Positions 8,951 through 17,203 of a stretch of 64,000 bases of DNA are shown here, one piece after another (positions within the stretch are counted from its first letter, which is position 1; the number at the start of each line of letters is the position of its first letter). Position numbers and translations under genes: made by a program. Under the pieces are notes generated by a model. That model was given only the letters and a program-made list of their open reading frames with translations. It was not told the origin of the DNA and ran no database searches. The stretch covers positions 62,001 through 126,000 of the forward strand of contig NZ_JACOOR010000007.1 of the NCBI RefSeq assembly GCF_014290175.1, read 5' to 3'. This DNA is from Anaerosacchariphilus hominis (GTDB taxonomy: Bacteria; Bacillota; Clostridia; Lachnospirales; Lachnospiraceae).

Positions 8951-9619
8951 TTAGTCGGTTCCCTCTACGATGCGGATTCCTTTGCTGGTACCCATGCGGA
9001 CTGCGCCTGCTTCGATCATGGCGTCGCAGATGGCACGGTTGTTAATGCCCGTAGAAGCCTTTACAGACATCTTATCACCTACGACAGATTTCATCAAGCG
9101 GATATCTTCCACTGTGGCGCCGCCGGAACCGAAACCGGTGGAGGTCTTTACGAAGTCTGCGTTTGCCTTCAGGGCCAGCTCGCAGGCCTTTACCTTTTCC
9201 TCGTCAGTGAGGGCGCTGGTCTCGATGATGACTTTGACGCCTGCCTTGGGATGGGCTGCGTTTACCACGGCCAGGATATCCTCATAGACATAATCGTAGT
9301 TTTTGTCCTTCAGAGCGCCGATGTTGATGACCATATCCACCTCATCGGCTCCGTTTGCCACCGCTTCCTTTGCCTCCTCGGCCTTAATATGGGTGGTGTT
9401 TGCGCCCAGAGGGAAGCCGATGACGCAGCAGGTCTTCACGCCGCTGTCTTTGAGCTGCTCATGAACGTAGGCCACATGGCAGGGATTGATGCAGACGCTG
9501 GCGAAATGATACTGCTTGGCCTCATCGCAGAAACGCTTTACCGTCTCCCGGGTGGTCTCGGGCTTCAGGACGGTGTGATCCATGTATTTTGCGTATTCGG
9601 GGTTGTAAGATTGACTCAT
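8951..9619 (-). CDS. deoC: Deoxyribose-phosphate aldolase
   Basis: Class I aldolase of 222 aa; the family cleaves 2-deoxyribose 5-phosphate to acetaldehyde and glyceraldehyde 3-phosphate. The Schiff-base lysine is in [10 protein letters not shown], the proton-relay lysine in SVKAST, and the DMVINIG aspartate is present. The usual KA(A/S)GGI loop reads KASTGI, a small change near the phosphate site. The start overlaps the activase 2 stop (ATGA), so the genes are translationally coupled. Its place in a GRE operon suggests it may cleave a deoxy-sugar phosphate made by that pathway rather than serve nucleoside salvage, for which no phosphorylase or phosphopentomutase is nearby. Confidence 0.92.
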   Translation of the reverse strand: MSQSYNPEYAKYMDHTVLKPETTRETVKRFCDEAKQYHFASVCINPCHVAYVHEQLKDSGVKTCCVIGFPLGANTTHIKAEEAKEAVANGADEVDMVINIGALKDKNYDYVYEDILAVVNAAHPKAGVKVIIETSALTDEEKVKACELALKANADFVKTSTGFGSGGATVEDIRLMKSVVGDKMSVKASTGINNRAICDAMIEAGAVRMGTSKGIRIVEGTD

Positions 9620-10521
9620 GATTTGTTTCCTCCTGTTTGATAAAATTTAGATGTTTCAGCTAAGTGCTGTAACGTTTCAGGTGTCATCTGCGGTACGCTG
9701 TCCATCTGATAAGACAGGCCGCAGGAGCGGAATTTGCTGCTTCCGTACTGATGGAAGGGAAGCAGAGTGCGTTCCCGGATTCCCAGGGCATCCAGAAAGT
9801 CCGCGATGGCCCGGAGGGCTTCCGGTGTATCGTTGAAGCCGGGGATCACAGGCGTCCGTACATGGATATGGGCGTCGGTGGCCGAGAGCTTTTTCAGATT
9901 CTCTGAAATCTGCTCATTGGAACGGCCGGTGCGGGCCTTATGTACCTCCGGATCCAGGTGCTTGATATCATAGAGATACAGGTCGACAAGTCCCTGAAGC
10001 TCTGCGAAGGTCTCCCAGGGAACCAGTCCTGTAGTCTCCACGGCGGTGGAAATCCGGGCTTCTTTACAGAGAGTCAGAAGCTCCTTTGCGAAGTCCTTCT
10101 GAAGCAGGGGCTCTCCGCCCGAGAGGGTGACGCCTCCGCCGCTTCTCTCATAGAAGGGCAAATCCCGCTCTATCACCCGAAAGACCTCTTCCGGGGCCAT
10201 GGGCGTTCCCTTTACCACCAGAGCGCCTGCAGGGCAGGCCGCAGCCAGCCGGAGAGCATCGTCTCCGGTGCAGGAGCCGAAGTCGAAGATGGGGCCGTCC
10301 GGGGCGGCTTTTACCTGTCCCTCCTTTGCCGCAGCCGCGCAGGAAAAGCAGCGGATACAGCGGGACTGGAGATGGAAGAGCCGGGGGACAGAGCCCCAGG
10401 ATTCCGGATTGGCGCACCAGGCACAGCGCAAGGGGCATTCCTTCAGAAATACGGTGGTACGGATGCCGGGGCCGTCATGGATGGAGTAGCGCTGAATATC
10501 AAAAATCATTCCCTTTGTCAT
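9616..10521 (-). CDS. Glycyl radical enzyme activase 2 (radical SAM)
   Basis: A 301-aa activating enzyme for the upstream GRE 2. [22 protein letters not shown] carries the radical-SAM cysteines (Cys29, 33, 36), and [13 protein letters not shown] is the SAM-binding stretch. The ferredoxin insert is degenerate: Cys55, 58, 61 and 96 remain, but the fourth Cys of the first motif is Ala and most of the second motif is gone. That is what loss of one of two clusters would look like. The ribosome site AGGAGG overlaps the GRE 2 stop codon. Pairing with GRE 2 is inferred from adjacency. Confidence 0.92.
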   Translation of the reverse strand: MTKGMIFDIQRYSIHDGPGIRTTVFLKECPLRCAWCANPESWGSVPRLFHLQSRCIRCFSCAAAAKEGQVKAAPDGPIFDFGSCTGDDALRLAAACPAGALVVKGTPMAPEEVFRVIERDLPFYERSGGGVTLSGGEPLLQKDFAKELLTLCKEARISTAVETTGLVPWETFAELQGLVDLYLYDIKHLDPEVHKARTGRSNEQISENLKKLSATDAHIHVRTPVIPGFNDTPEALRAIADFLDALGIRERTLLPFHQYGSSKFRSCGLSYQMDSVPQMTPETLQHLAETSKFYQTGGNKS

Positions 10522-10530
10522 AACTTCCTC

Positions 10531-12936
10531 CTAGGCTGCGCCGTGCTCGGTACGGCTGATGATCTCGTCCTGGATGTCCTTATCCAGCTCCACGAAAAAG
10601 GCGCTGTAGCCGGCTACCCGGACTACCAGGCTCCGGTATTTGTCCGGATGCTTCTGGGCTGCGATGAGCTTCTCCCGGGTCAGAATGTTGAACTGGATGT
10701 GCATGCCGCCCAGCGAAAAATAAGTACGGATGAGATCGGTGAGTTTCTGCTGATCCTCCGGTGTTTTCAGAATAGAGGGCAGGAACTTCATGTTAAAATT
10801 GACGCCGTTGATGGCAAGGGTATGGGGCAGCTTTGCCACAGACCGGGCCGCTGCGGTGGGGCCGTGGGTGTCCATGCTGTGCTTGGGCGAGATGCCGCCG
10901 TCGCCCAGAGGCGTTCCGGCCAGTCTGCCGCTGGGAAGGGCGCAGACCTGACGGCCCAGAGGCGTATTGGAGGACAGGCAGAAGAGTCCCGGGCGGAAGG
11001 TGCCGCCGCGGACAGTAGCTTTGTCCCGGACGCAGTCACAGTAAAGCTTTGCGACCCAGACGGCCATATGGTCTGCAGCGTCCACATCGTTGCCGTATTT
11101 GGGTACCTGATTCAGAAAACGCTGCCGGAGAATCTCTTTATCCTTGAAATCGGTCCGCATGGCCTCCATGACCTCTTCGGCGGAGACACTGTGGGTCTCG
11201 TAAATCATATGCCGGATGACATTCAGGGAATCGGCCACGTCCGCGGTGCCTACGCCATTGATGCCAATGTGGTTATATTTAGCTCCGCCCCGGGTGCAGT
11301 CCCGTCCGTTTTCCAGACAGCCGTCCAGTAAAAGGGAGGAGAAGATATGGGGACAGTAGTCGCCGATGAGCTTTTCGGTACAGTTCAGGGAGCAGACCAT
11401 CAGATTCACAAAGTAGGTGACCTGGGTGCGGAATGCTTCCTGTACCTCCTCAAAGGTCTTAAAATCTGTGAGATATCCGGTCTTGGGCCCCATCTGCATG
11501 CCGGACATCTGGCATACACCGTTAAAGAGGGCCAGCTCCAGGCACTTGGCCAGATTAAACATCCCGGCGTTGGTGCTGCCCATGGTATTGCCGTAGCCGG
11601 TGGGCTCTACACAGCCTACGATGGCATAGTCCAGGGCCTCCTCCCGGGTCAGGCCGTCCCGCATGAGGGCGTCGATGATCTGGTCGTCGTTGAAGAAGGG
11701 CATCTTTCCGCCCTCCTTGTGAACCAGGATCTGGATGACACGGTTTACATAAGCATCCGGATTCTTGGAGGAAAGCCGGATACTGGTATTGGGCTCCGAG
11801 TTAAAGACAGCCTCCTCGGCCTCCAGGCACAGGTAGGTCATATCGCAGACCGCGTCGTTGCCCTGGGGATCGAGACCGCCCAGCACCAGGTTATTGGCGG
11901 TGGAAAAGCCGCCGTTATTGCGGACGCTGGAATAGGTTCCGGCCTTGATGATATCACTGTGCTTCACCCAGAGACATTCCAGGATCTCCCCGGCCTCGTC
12001 CCGGGAGAGGACGCCGTCGGCCAGATCCTTTTCGTAATAGGGCCGCAGAATCTGATCCACCCGTCCATCGGAGATGGAGGAACCATTCTGGCCGCAGTAG
12101 TCGATGAGGATCACGAACCAGAAGGACTGGACCGCCTCAAAATAAGTCCGGGCGGGCTGGTAGGGCACCCGGTCACAGTTGGCAGCGATCAGGGAAAGCT
12201 CTTTCTTCCTTCGCTCGTCGGTACAGTCGGCCGCCATGGAGCGGGCCAGCTCCGCGTAGCGCTTCTGGAAGGCCTTCACGCCGTCGATGCAGATGAGGGC
12301 TGCCTGGTAGAACTGCATTTTCTCCGCGTAGTCCGGGTCACAGTAGTCCAGTTCTTTCAGATAGCGGGCTGCTTTTTCTTCGATGGAGACGAAGCCCTCC
12401 TGGAGGATCCGGCGCACATTGGGCAGATAATGTCCGTGTCCGCTGCGGGTCCGGCTTAAGGGATTGAACACCCGGTAGGGGGAGTCCAGGATCCGGAGAA
12501 GCTCCGGACTGAAATAATGAACCGCCCGTTCTCCCGCGCAGCGGGTCTTCCAGTAAGGGAAGATATCATCCAGCAGAAACCGTTTATCTTCTTCCGAGAT
12601 CTGAAGGGTATCCACCTTGCGGACGGGCATCAGATCCAGTTCTTTTTCATCAAAAAGGCCGAACTCCGGAAAGACCGGGGCGCAGCGGGGCTTTGCGGCG
12701 TGATTGCCCACAATCAGCTCCTCCTGATCGATAAAAATAGTCATGTGCTCCAGCAGATGGCGCAGAGCCTTGGCCCGCCGGAGAATATAGGGTTCGCCCT
12801 CGGTGGACTGATAGCTTTCGGTCACCAGCCGGGCCCGCTCCACGCAGATCTCGGGAACCACGGCCCGCATGCGGGCATTCAGAAATTCCGTCCGCTCCTG
12901 GCGGGTGATGCCTTCAGGAAACAGCAGTTTTTTCAT
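10531..12936 (-). CDS. Glycyl radical enzyme 2 (dehydratase/lyase type)
   Basis: An 801-aa GRE with glycyl radical motif RVAGYS (about Gly776) and active-site GCVEP (Cys442, Glu444). The Cys-Val-Glu-Pro arrangement fits diol or amino-alcohol eliminases more than pyruvate formate-lyase. It is clearly diverged from GRE 1 around both motifs, so a different substrate is likely. ATG 12936 is chosen over TTG 12942 because GGGGAG sits 8 nt upstream of the ATG. It heads an operon with activase 2, deoC and a DeoR gene and lies beside an AraC regulator. Propanediol dehydratase after deoxyhexose breakdown is one possibility, but no shell proteins or propanol/propionate genes are visible here. Confidence 0.93.
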   Translation of the reverse strand: MKKLLFPEGITRQERTEFLNARMRAVVPEICVERARLVTESYQSTEGEPYILRRAKALRHLLEHMTIFIDQEELIVGNHAAKPRCAPVFPEFGLFDEKELDLMPVRKVDTLQISEEDKRFLLDDIFPYWKTRCAGERAVHYFSPELLRILDSPYRVFNPLSRTRSGHGHYLPNVRRILQEGFVSIEEKAARYLKELDYCDPDYAEKMQFYQAALICIDGVKAFQKRYAELARSMAADCTDERRKKELSLIAANCDRVPYQPARTYFEAVQSFWFVILIDYCGQNGSSISDGRVDQILRPYYEKDLADGVLSRDEAGEILECLWVKHSDIIKAGTYSSVRNNGGFSTANNLVLGGLDPQGNDAVCDMTYLCLEAEEAVFNSEPNTSIRLSSKNPDAYVNRVIQILVHKEGGKMPFFNDDQIIDALMRDGLTREEALDYAIVGCVEPTGYGNTMGSTNAGMFNLAKCLELALFNGVCQMSGMQMGPKTGYLTDFKTFEEVQEAFRTQVTYFVNLMVCSLNCTEKLIGDYCPHIFSSLLLDGCLENGRDCTRGGAKYNHIGINGVGTADVADSLNVIRHMIYETHSVSAEEVMEAMRTDFKDKEILRQRFLNQVPKYGNDVDAADHMAVWVAKLYCDCVRDKATVRGGTFRPGLFCLSSNTPLGRQVCALPSGRLAGTPLGDGGISPKHSMDTHGPTAAARSVAKLPHTLAINGVNFNMKFLPSILKTPEDQQKLTDLIRTYFSLGGMHIQFNILTREKLIAAQKHPDKYRSLVVRVAGYSAFFVELDKDIQDEIISRTEHGAA

Positions 12937-12973
12937 AATCAAATCTCCCCTTTATTCTTTAAATCCTGTTTTA

Positions 12974-13001
12974 AGCATAACAAAGCGGGCGAAATTTACA
13001 A
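12974..13001 (-). promoter_or_regulatory. Probable promoter of the GRE 2 operon
   Basis: On the minus strand TTGTAA and TATGCT are separated by 16 bp and lie about 40 bases before the GRE 2 start. The 170-bp gap between the AraC gene and GRE 2 otherwise shows only A/T-rich sequence. Confidence 0.45.
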
Positions 13002-13106
13002 CTGCCCCTGGAAAAGAAAATCTCCGGAATCTGAAAAAAACGAAAAAATTTCCCGTATTTTTTTCGAATGAAAATTGTATGAAATTAGTTACGAAAATCC
13101 GGGGGT

Positions 13107-14033
13107 TCAGGAGGACGCGTTTTTCACCAGGGTAAGGGAATCGTGTTCCACGAACTCCTTTTCCGCGGAGCGTCGGTTGTAGTAGGTCCGCTTATAGGTG
13201 TCCGGATCCGGCAGCAGCAGGAATTCCGAGGGAGTGCAGCCGGTGATTTCCTTGAAGACCCGGTTGAAAGTGCGGATGTTATTGAAACCGCAGTTCAGGG
13301 CGATGTCCGTGAACTTCTTTTCCGTGTGGCGGAGCAGATAGGCCGCCTGCTCCACCCGCACCAGGTTCAGGTAAGTCACGTAGTTGATGCCCATGAGCTT
13401 TTTGAAGGTCTTGGAAAAGTGACTGGCGCTGAAGTTCATGCGTCCGGCGGCGTACTCCAGAGAGATATTCTCAGCGTAGTGGACGTCGATGTATTCCAGC
13501 AGATCCTGAAGATCGTCCAGCATCCGCTCCCGCCTGCCGTCGGGCAGCTGATCGGCGCCGACCCGGGGATGGTTCCGCTTCAGCAGAGACCAGAAGGTCT
13601 GCAGGGAGGAGGAAACCACTTCCTTATAATAAGGCGCTTTCTGAGTAAGCTCCCGGGAAATGGTGTCCATGAGCAGGGGCAGCATTTCCGCCAGTCCGTA
13701 CTGACCAAGAAGCTCTGCGGGAACCAGGGGATGGATGAAGCCCGGGTTCTGGAACAGGGGGCTTACGATGGACGGGTCGAAAATCAGAAAATCCATAGAA
13801 TTGTCCATGCCGTGGGAATCGCAGTAGTGGATGACGCCGCTCTCGCAGATGGCCAGATCCCCGGCGTGGGCCGTAAATGCGTGGTCGGTGATATGCAGGG
13901 TACAGCTGCCGGAGCGGATATAGATGAGCTCGATCTCCCGGTGCCAGTGGGCGAGAAAGCCCACATTTTCGTAGCTGGAATGCCATACCATAAAATCCGA
14001 ATCGTAGCTGCGCACCTCATGGAAAGCCTTCAT
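13107..14033 (-). CDS. AraC-family transcriptional regulator
   Basis: A 308-aa regulator. The N-terminal ~130 residues form a cupin-like sensor domain (HWHREIELIYIRSGSCTLHI, with HAGDLAICESGVIHYC). The C-terminal ~100 residues carry two helix-turn-helix units: AENISLEYAAGRMNFSASHFSKTFKKLMG and KKFTDIALNCGFNNIRTFNRVFKEITGCTPSEF. It lies between GRE 2 (same strand) and fucI (divergent). It most likely activates fucI, whose promoter has a poor -35, and perhaps GRE 2, in response to a sugar. Confidence 0.92.
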   Translation of the reverse strand: MKAFHEVRSYDSDFMVWHSSYENVGFLAHWHREIELIYIRSGSCTLHITDHAFTAHAGDLAICESGVIHYCDSHGMDNSMDFLIFDPSIVSPLFQNPGFIHPLVPAELLGQYGLAEMLPLLMDTISRELTQKAPYYKEVVSSSLQTFWSLLKRNHPRVGADQLPDGRRERMLDDLQDLLEYIDVHYAENISLEYAAGRMNFSASHFSKTFKKLMGINYVTYLNLVRVEQAAYLLRHTEKKFTDIALNCGFNNIRTFNRVFKEITGCTPSEFLLLPDPDTYKRTYYNRRSAEKEFVEHDSLTLVKNASS

Positions 14034-14102
14034 AATGAAAAACAGCCCCCTTTCACCTGCTGTTGGAAGTAATAAATAAAAAAAGAATCCTTAATTAAAG
14101 AA

Positions 14103-14131
14103 AGTATATCAATTAGCACAAAAAATGTCCA
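14103..14131 (-). promoter_or_regulatory. Promoter of the AraC-type regulator gene
   Basis: TGGACA and TATACT with 17-bp spacing on the minus strand, about 70 bases before the start codon. Five of six bases match consensus in each box. Confidence 0.6.
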
Positions 14132-14173
14132 TATAAGAAGATAATTTTACGTGCATTTTTCTGAAATGTGTTG

Positions 14174-14179
14174 TATAAT
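14174..14179 (+). promoter_or_regulatory. -10 box upstream of fucI
   Basis: A perfect TATAAT about 75 bases before the fucI start, but the expected -35 position (about 14151-14156) reads GTGCAT. A good -10 with a poor -35 next to an AraC gene is what an activator-dependent promoter looks like; that part is inference. Confidence 0.45.
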
Positions 14180-14251
14180 AAATTCATCGGAAATCAGAAG
14201 AAGAGGAAGTTCTGATTTTTAAGAAATAATGTAAATATGGAGGGCATCAAA

Positions 14252-16057
14252 GTGGCAAAAAGCAGATTAATTGGAGATTACCCTGTAATCGGTATCAGAC
14301 CTACCATCGACGGCAGAAGAGGCGTGCTGAAGGTACGTGAGAACGCAGAAGAGCAGACCATGAACATGGCGAAGGCGGCAGCGAAACTGTTCGAGGAAAA
14401 CCTTCGTTATTCCAATGGCGAGCCGGTAAAGGTAGTCATCTCTGACACCACCATCGCACGCGTGGGCGAGGCTGCCGCATGTGCAGACCAGTTCCGTAAG
14501 GCAGGCGTAGACATTACCCTGACCGTTACCCCCATCTGGTGCTACGGCGCAGAGACCATGGATACCGATCCGCTGACCATCAAGGGCGTATGGGGATTCA
14601 ATGGTACCGAGCTTCCGGGAGCCGTATATCTGGCATCCGTTCTGGCTACCCATTCCCAGAAGGGACTTCCGGCATTCGGAATCTATGGACATGAGGTACA
14701 GGACAAGGATCAGGCAAATGAGATTCCGGAAGATGTAAAAGAGAAGCTGCTCCGTTTCGGACGTGCCGCAGTGGCAGCAGCTACCATGAGAGGAAAGTCC
14801 TACCTGCAGATCGGTTCCATCTGTATGGGTATCGGCGGATCCATCATGGACCCGAACTTTGTAGAAGAGTACCTGGGTATGCGTGTGGAGTCTGTGGATG
14901 AGGTAGAGATCATCCGTCGTATGACCGAGGGTATCTATGATGAGGAAGAGTATCAGAAGGCCCTGAAGTGGACCAAGGAAAAGTGTAAGGAAGGCTTCGA
15001 CAAGAATCCGGACTTCATCCAGAAGACCAGAGAGCAGAAGGATGCTGACTGGGAGTTTACCGTAAAGATGATGTGTATCATCAAGGACCTGATGAACGGT
15101 AATAAGAACCTGCCGAAGGGCTGCGAGGAAGAGATGGTTGGCCACAATGCGCTGGCTGCAGGATTCCAGGGACAGAGACAGTGGACAGACTTCTATCCGA
15201 ACTGCGACTTCCCGGAGGCACTGCTGAACACCACCTTCGACTGGAACGGAGCAAGAGAGCCGTACATCCTGGCTACCGAGAACGATATCCTGAACGGCCT
15301 GGGCATGATGTTCATGAAGCTTCTGACCGGACGTGCTCAGATGTTCGCGGATGTTCGTACATACTGGAGCGGAGACGCTGTAAAGAGAGTAACCGGCTAT
15401 GATATCGAGGGTAAGGCAAAGGATGCAGACGGATTTATCCATCTGATCAACTCCGGCGCATGCTGTCTGGACGCTTCCGGTAAGGCTACCGACGAGAGCG
15501 GCAACGCAGTGATGAAGGAGTGGTGGAATGTCACCGAGGCAGATCAGGAAGCGATCCTGAACGCTACCACCTGGAACGCAGCGGACAACGGATACTTCCG
15601 TGGCGGCGGATTCTCCTCCCGTTTCGTCACCGAGGCAGAGATGCCGGCTACCATGATTCGTCTGAATCTGGTGAAGGGTCTGGGACCGGTTCTGCAGATC
15701 GCAGAGGGCTGGACTGTAAACCTGCCGGAAGAGGTAACCGATACTCTGTGGAAGAGAACCGACTACACATGGCCCTGCACATGGTTCACACCGCGGTGCA
15801 CAGGTGAGGGCGCATTCAAGAGCGCATACGATATGATGAATAACTGGGGCGCAAACCACGGCGCTATCAGCTACGGCCACATCGGCGCAGACCTGATTAC
15901 CCTTTGCTCCATCCTTCGTATTCCGGTTTGTATGCACAATGTTCCGGAAGAGAAGATCTTCCGTCCGTCCGCATGGAACTCCTTCGGTATGGATAAAGAG
16001 GGACAGGATTTCCGCGCATGCAAGGCTTATGGTCCTCTGTACAAGACTATTCGCTAA
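14252..16057 (+). CDS. fucI: L-fucose isomerase (also D-arabinose isomerase)
   Basis: A 601-aa isomerase that converts L-fucose to L-fuculose; the family also acts on D-arabinose. Strong FucI landmarks: [56 protein letters not shown] and the C-terminal [17 protein letters not shown] with [10 protein letters not shown] place the start at GTG 14252, because GGAGGG at 14239-14244 lies 7 nt upstream. The ATG at 14237 has no ribosome site and is part of that Shine-Dalgarno sequence. Codon use looks like that of a highly expressed gene. No fuculokinase or fuculose-phosphate aldolase lies nearby, so D-arabinose or another aldose is a live alternative. Confidence 0.95.
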   Translation: MAKSRLIGDYPVIGIRPTIDGRRGVLKVRENAEEQTMNMAKAAAKLFEENLRYSNGEPVKVVISDTTIARVGEAAACADQFRKAGVDITLTVTPIWCYGAETMDTDPLTIKGVWGFNGTELPGAVYLASVLATHSQKGLPAFGIYGHEVQDKDQANEIPEDVKEKLLRFGRAAVAAATMRGKSYLQIGSICMGIGGSIMDPNFVEEYLGMRVESVDEVEIIRRMTEGIYDEEEYQKALKWTKEKCKEGFDKNPDFIQKTREQKDADWEFTVKMMCIIKDLMNGNKNLPKGCEEEMVGHNALAAGFQGQRQWTDFYPNCDFPEALLNTTFDWNGAREPYILATENDILNGLGMMFMKLLTGRAQMFADVRTYWSGDAVKRVTGYDIEGKAKDADGFIHLINSGACCLDASGKATDESGNAVMKEWWNVTEADQEAILNATTWNAADNGYFRGGGFSSRFVTEAEMPATMIRLNLVKGLGPVLQIAEGWTVNLPEEVTDTLWKRTDYTWPCTWFTPRCTGEGAFKSAYDMMNNWGANHGAISYGHIGADLITLCSILRIPVCMHNVPEEKIFRPSAWNSFGMDKEGQDFRACKAYGPLYKTIR

Positions 16058-16109
16058 GCGGGCGGCTATCTGAGAAATATTATCAGAATTTGATTCAGAA
16101 TCCCATTCA

Positions 16110-16142
16110 GGGCCTGCGGTTTACCGCAGGCCCTGGTTTTGT
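16110..16142 (+). terminator. Terminator after fucI
   Basis: A perfect 10-bp GC-rich stem (16110-16119 with 16124-16133) with loop TTTA, followed by a T-rich run. Confidence 0.85.
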
Positions 16143-16155
16143 CCAGTCTTTTCAG

Positions 16156-16184
16156 TTGCGTTTTTTTTAAGAAAAGGGTATGAT
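16156..16184 (+). promoter_or_regulatory. Promoter of the class II aldolase gene
   Basis: TTGCGT and TATGAT spaced 17 bp, about 70 bases before the start. It lies after the fucI terminator, so the aldolase is transcribed separately. Confidence 0.55.
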
Positions 16185-16254
16185 AAGAACGATATGAAAA
16201 CACAGCCGCAGGCTGTCACTCTGAATACACTCTGAACAAAAGGAGGAAACGATT

Positions 16255-17106
16255 ATGTCATTTGTTACATCAGAAAAAATGCTTTTGGACGCCCAGAAGG
16301 GCGGTTATGCCGTAGGCGCGTTCAATGTGGAGAATATGGAAATGGTCATGGCGGTCATCGCTGCAGCCGAGGAGCTTCGGGCACCGGTCATGATGCAGAC
16401 CACCCCGTCCACCATCAAGTACGCGGGACTGGACATGTATCTGGCAAATGTGAAGGCGGCAGCGGAGCGGGCCAGTGTTCCCGTATGCCTGCACCTGGAT
16501 CATGGCGACAGCTTTGATTTGGCGATGCGTGCGTTACGAACAGGCTATACGTCTATTATGATCGATGGCTCCCATAACGTCTTTGAGGAGAACATCGCGG
16601 TGACCAAGGCTGTGGCGGACGCTTGCAGACCCTCCGGAATCCCGGTGGAGGCAGAGTTGGGCAAGGTCGGCGGCAAAGAGGATGATCTGGACGGCGGCGA
16701 GGGCAATGGTTACACAGATCCGCTGGAGGCGAAGGAATTCGTGGAGCGTACCGGCGTGACGTCTTTGGCCGTGGCCATCGGAACAGCTCACGGTGTATAC
16801 AAGGGTGTGCCGAAGCTGGATCTGGATCGGCTGGCTGAGATCCGTAAGGTCGTGGATATCCCCTTGGTACTGCACGGTGCCAGCGGACTTTCCGAGGAAG
16901 CAGTGGTGGAGAGTATCAAGCGTGGTATCTGCAAGGTGAATTTTGCGACGGAGCTTCGTATCGCTTACACCGATGGCACGAAGGAATTCCTGGCGGCGAA
17001 CCCGGATGCCTTTGACCCGAAGAAATACGGTAAGGTAGCCATGGAGCATGTGAAGGAGATCGTAAAGACCCGTATGACCATGTGCGGCTGCGTGGGCAAA
17101 GCATAA
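16255..17106 (+). CDS. Class II ketose-bisphosphate aldolase (Fba/GatY/KbaY family)
   Basis: A 283-aa zinc-dependent aldolase. Zinc histidines are seen in HLDHGDSFD, GTAHGVYKG and LVLHGASGLS; ELGKVGGKEDD is the family's mobile-loop region; the phosphate-binding KVNFATELR follows. The family cleaves fructose- or tagatose-1,6-bisphosphate to two triose phosphates. The length fits the short class II A type. AGGAGG precedes ATG 16255. Being next to fucI, it could serve the same sugar pathway, or it could be the cell's glycolytic aldolase. Confidence 0.9.
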   Translation: MSFVTSEKMLLDAQKGGYAVGAFNVENMEMVMAVIAAAEELRAPVMMQTTPSTIKYAGLDMYLANVKAAAERASVPVCLHLDHGDSFDLAMRALRTGYTSIMIDGSHNVFEENIAVTKAVADACRPSGIPVEAELGKVGGKEDDLDGGEGNGYTDPLEAKEFVERTGVTSLAVAIGTAHGVYKGVPKLDLDRLAEIRKVVDIPLVLHGASGLSEEAVVESIKRGICKVNFATELRIAYTDGTKEFLAANPDAFDPKKYGKVAMEHVKEIVKTRMTMCGCVGKA

Positions 17107-17119
17107 GGAAAACAGACAG

Positions 17120-17150
17120 GCAGGGAGCGGAAAAAGGTGCCGTTCCCTGC
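17120..17150 (+). terminator. Hairpin after the aldolase gene
   Basis: An 11-bp stem with one G-T pair (17120-17130 with 17140-17150) just after the stop. The following sequence is only weakly T-rich, so termination may be partial. Confidence 0.5.
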
Positions 17151-17203
17151 GTATTCTCTGAAATCAGAAATAGAAATTAGAGATATAAACAGGAGACATA
17201 GAA

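Noticed and set aside
9940..12459. Two long plus-strand frames (463 and 370 aa)
   Set aside because: Antisense to activase 2 and GRE 2, whose motifs are complete.
10531..12936. Calling GRE 2 choline TMA-lyase or propanediol dehydratase
   Set aside because: GCVEP occurs in several GRE clades, and no cut/BMC shell, aldehyde dehydrogenase or phosphotransacylase genes are in the window.
14267..15937. A 556-aa minus-strand open frame
   Set aside because: Antisense shadow of fucI, which has high-expression codon bias; composition is Cys/Ser/His-rich and unlike a real protein.
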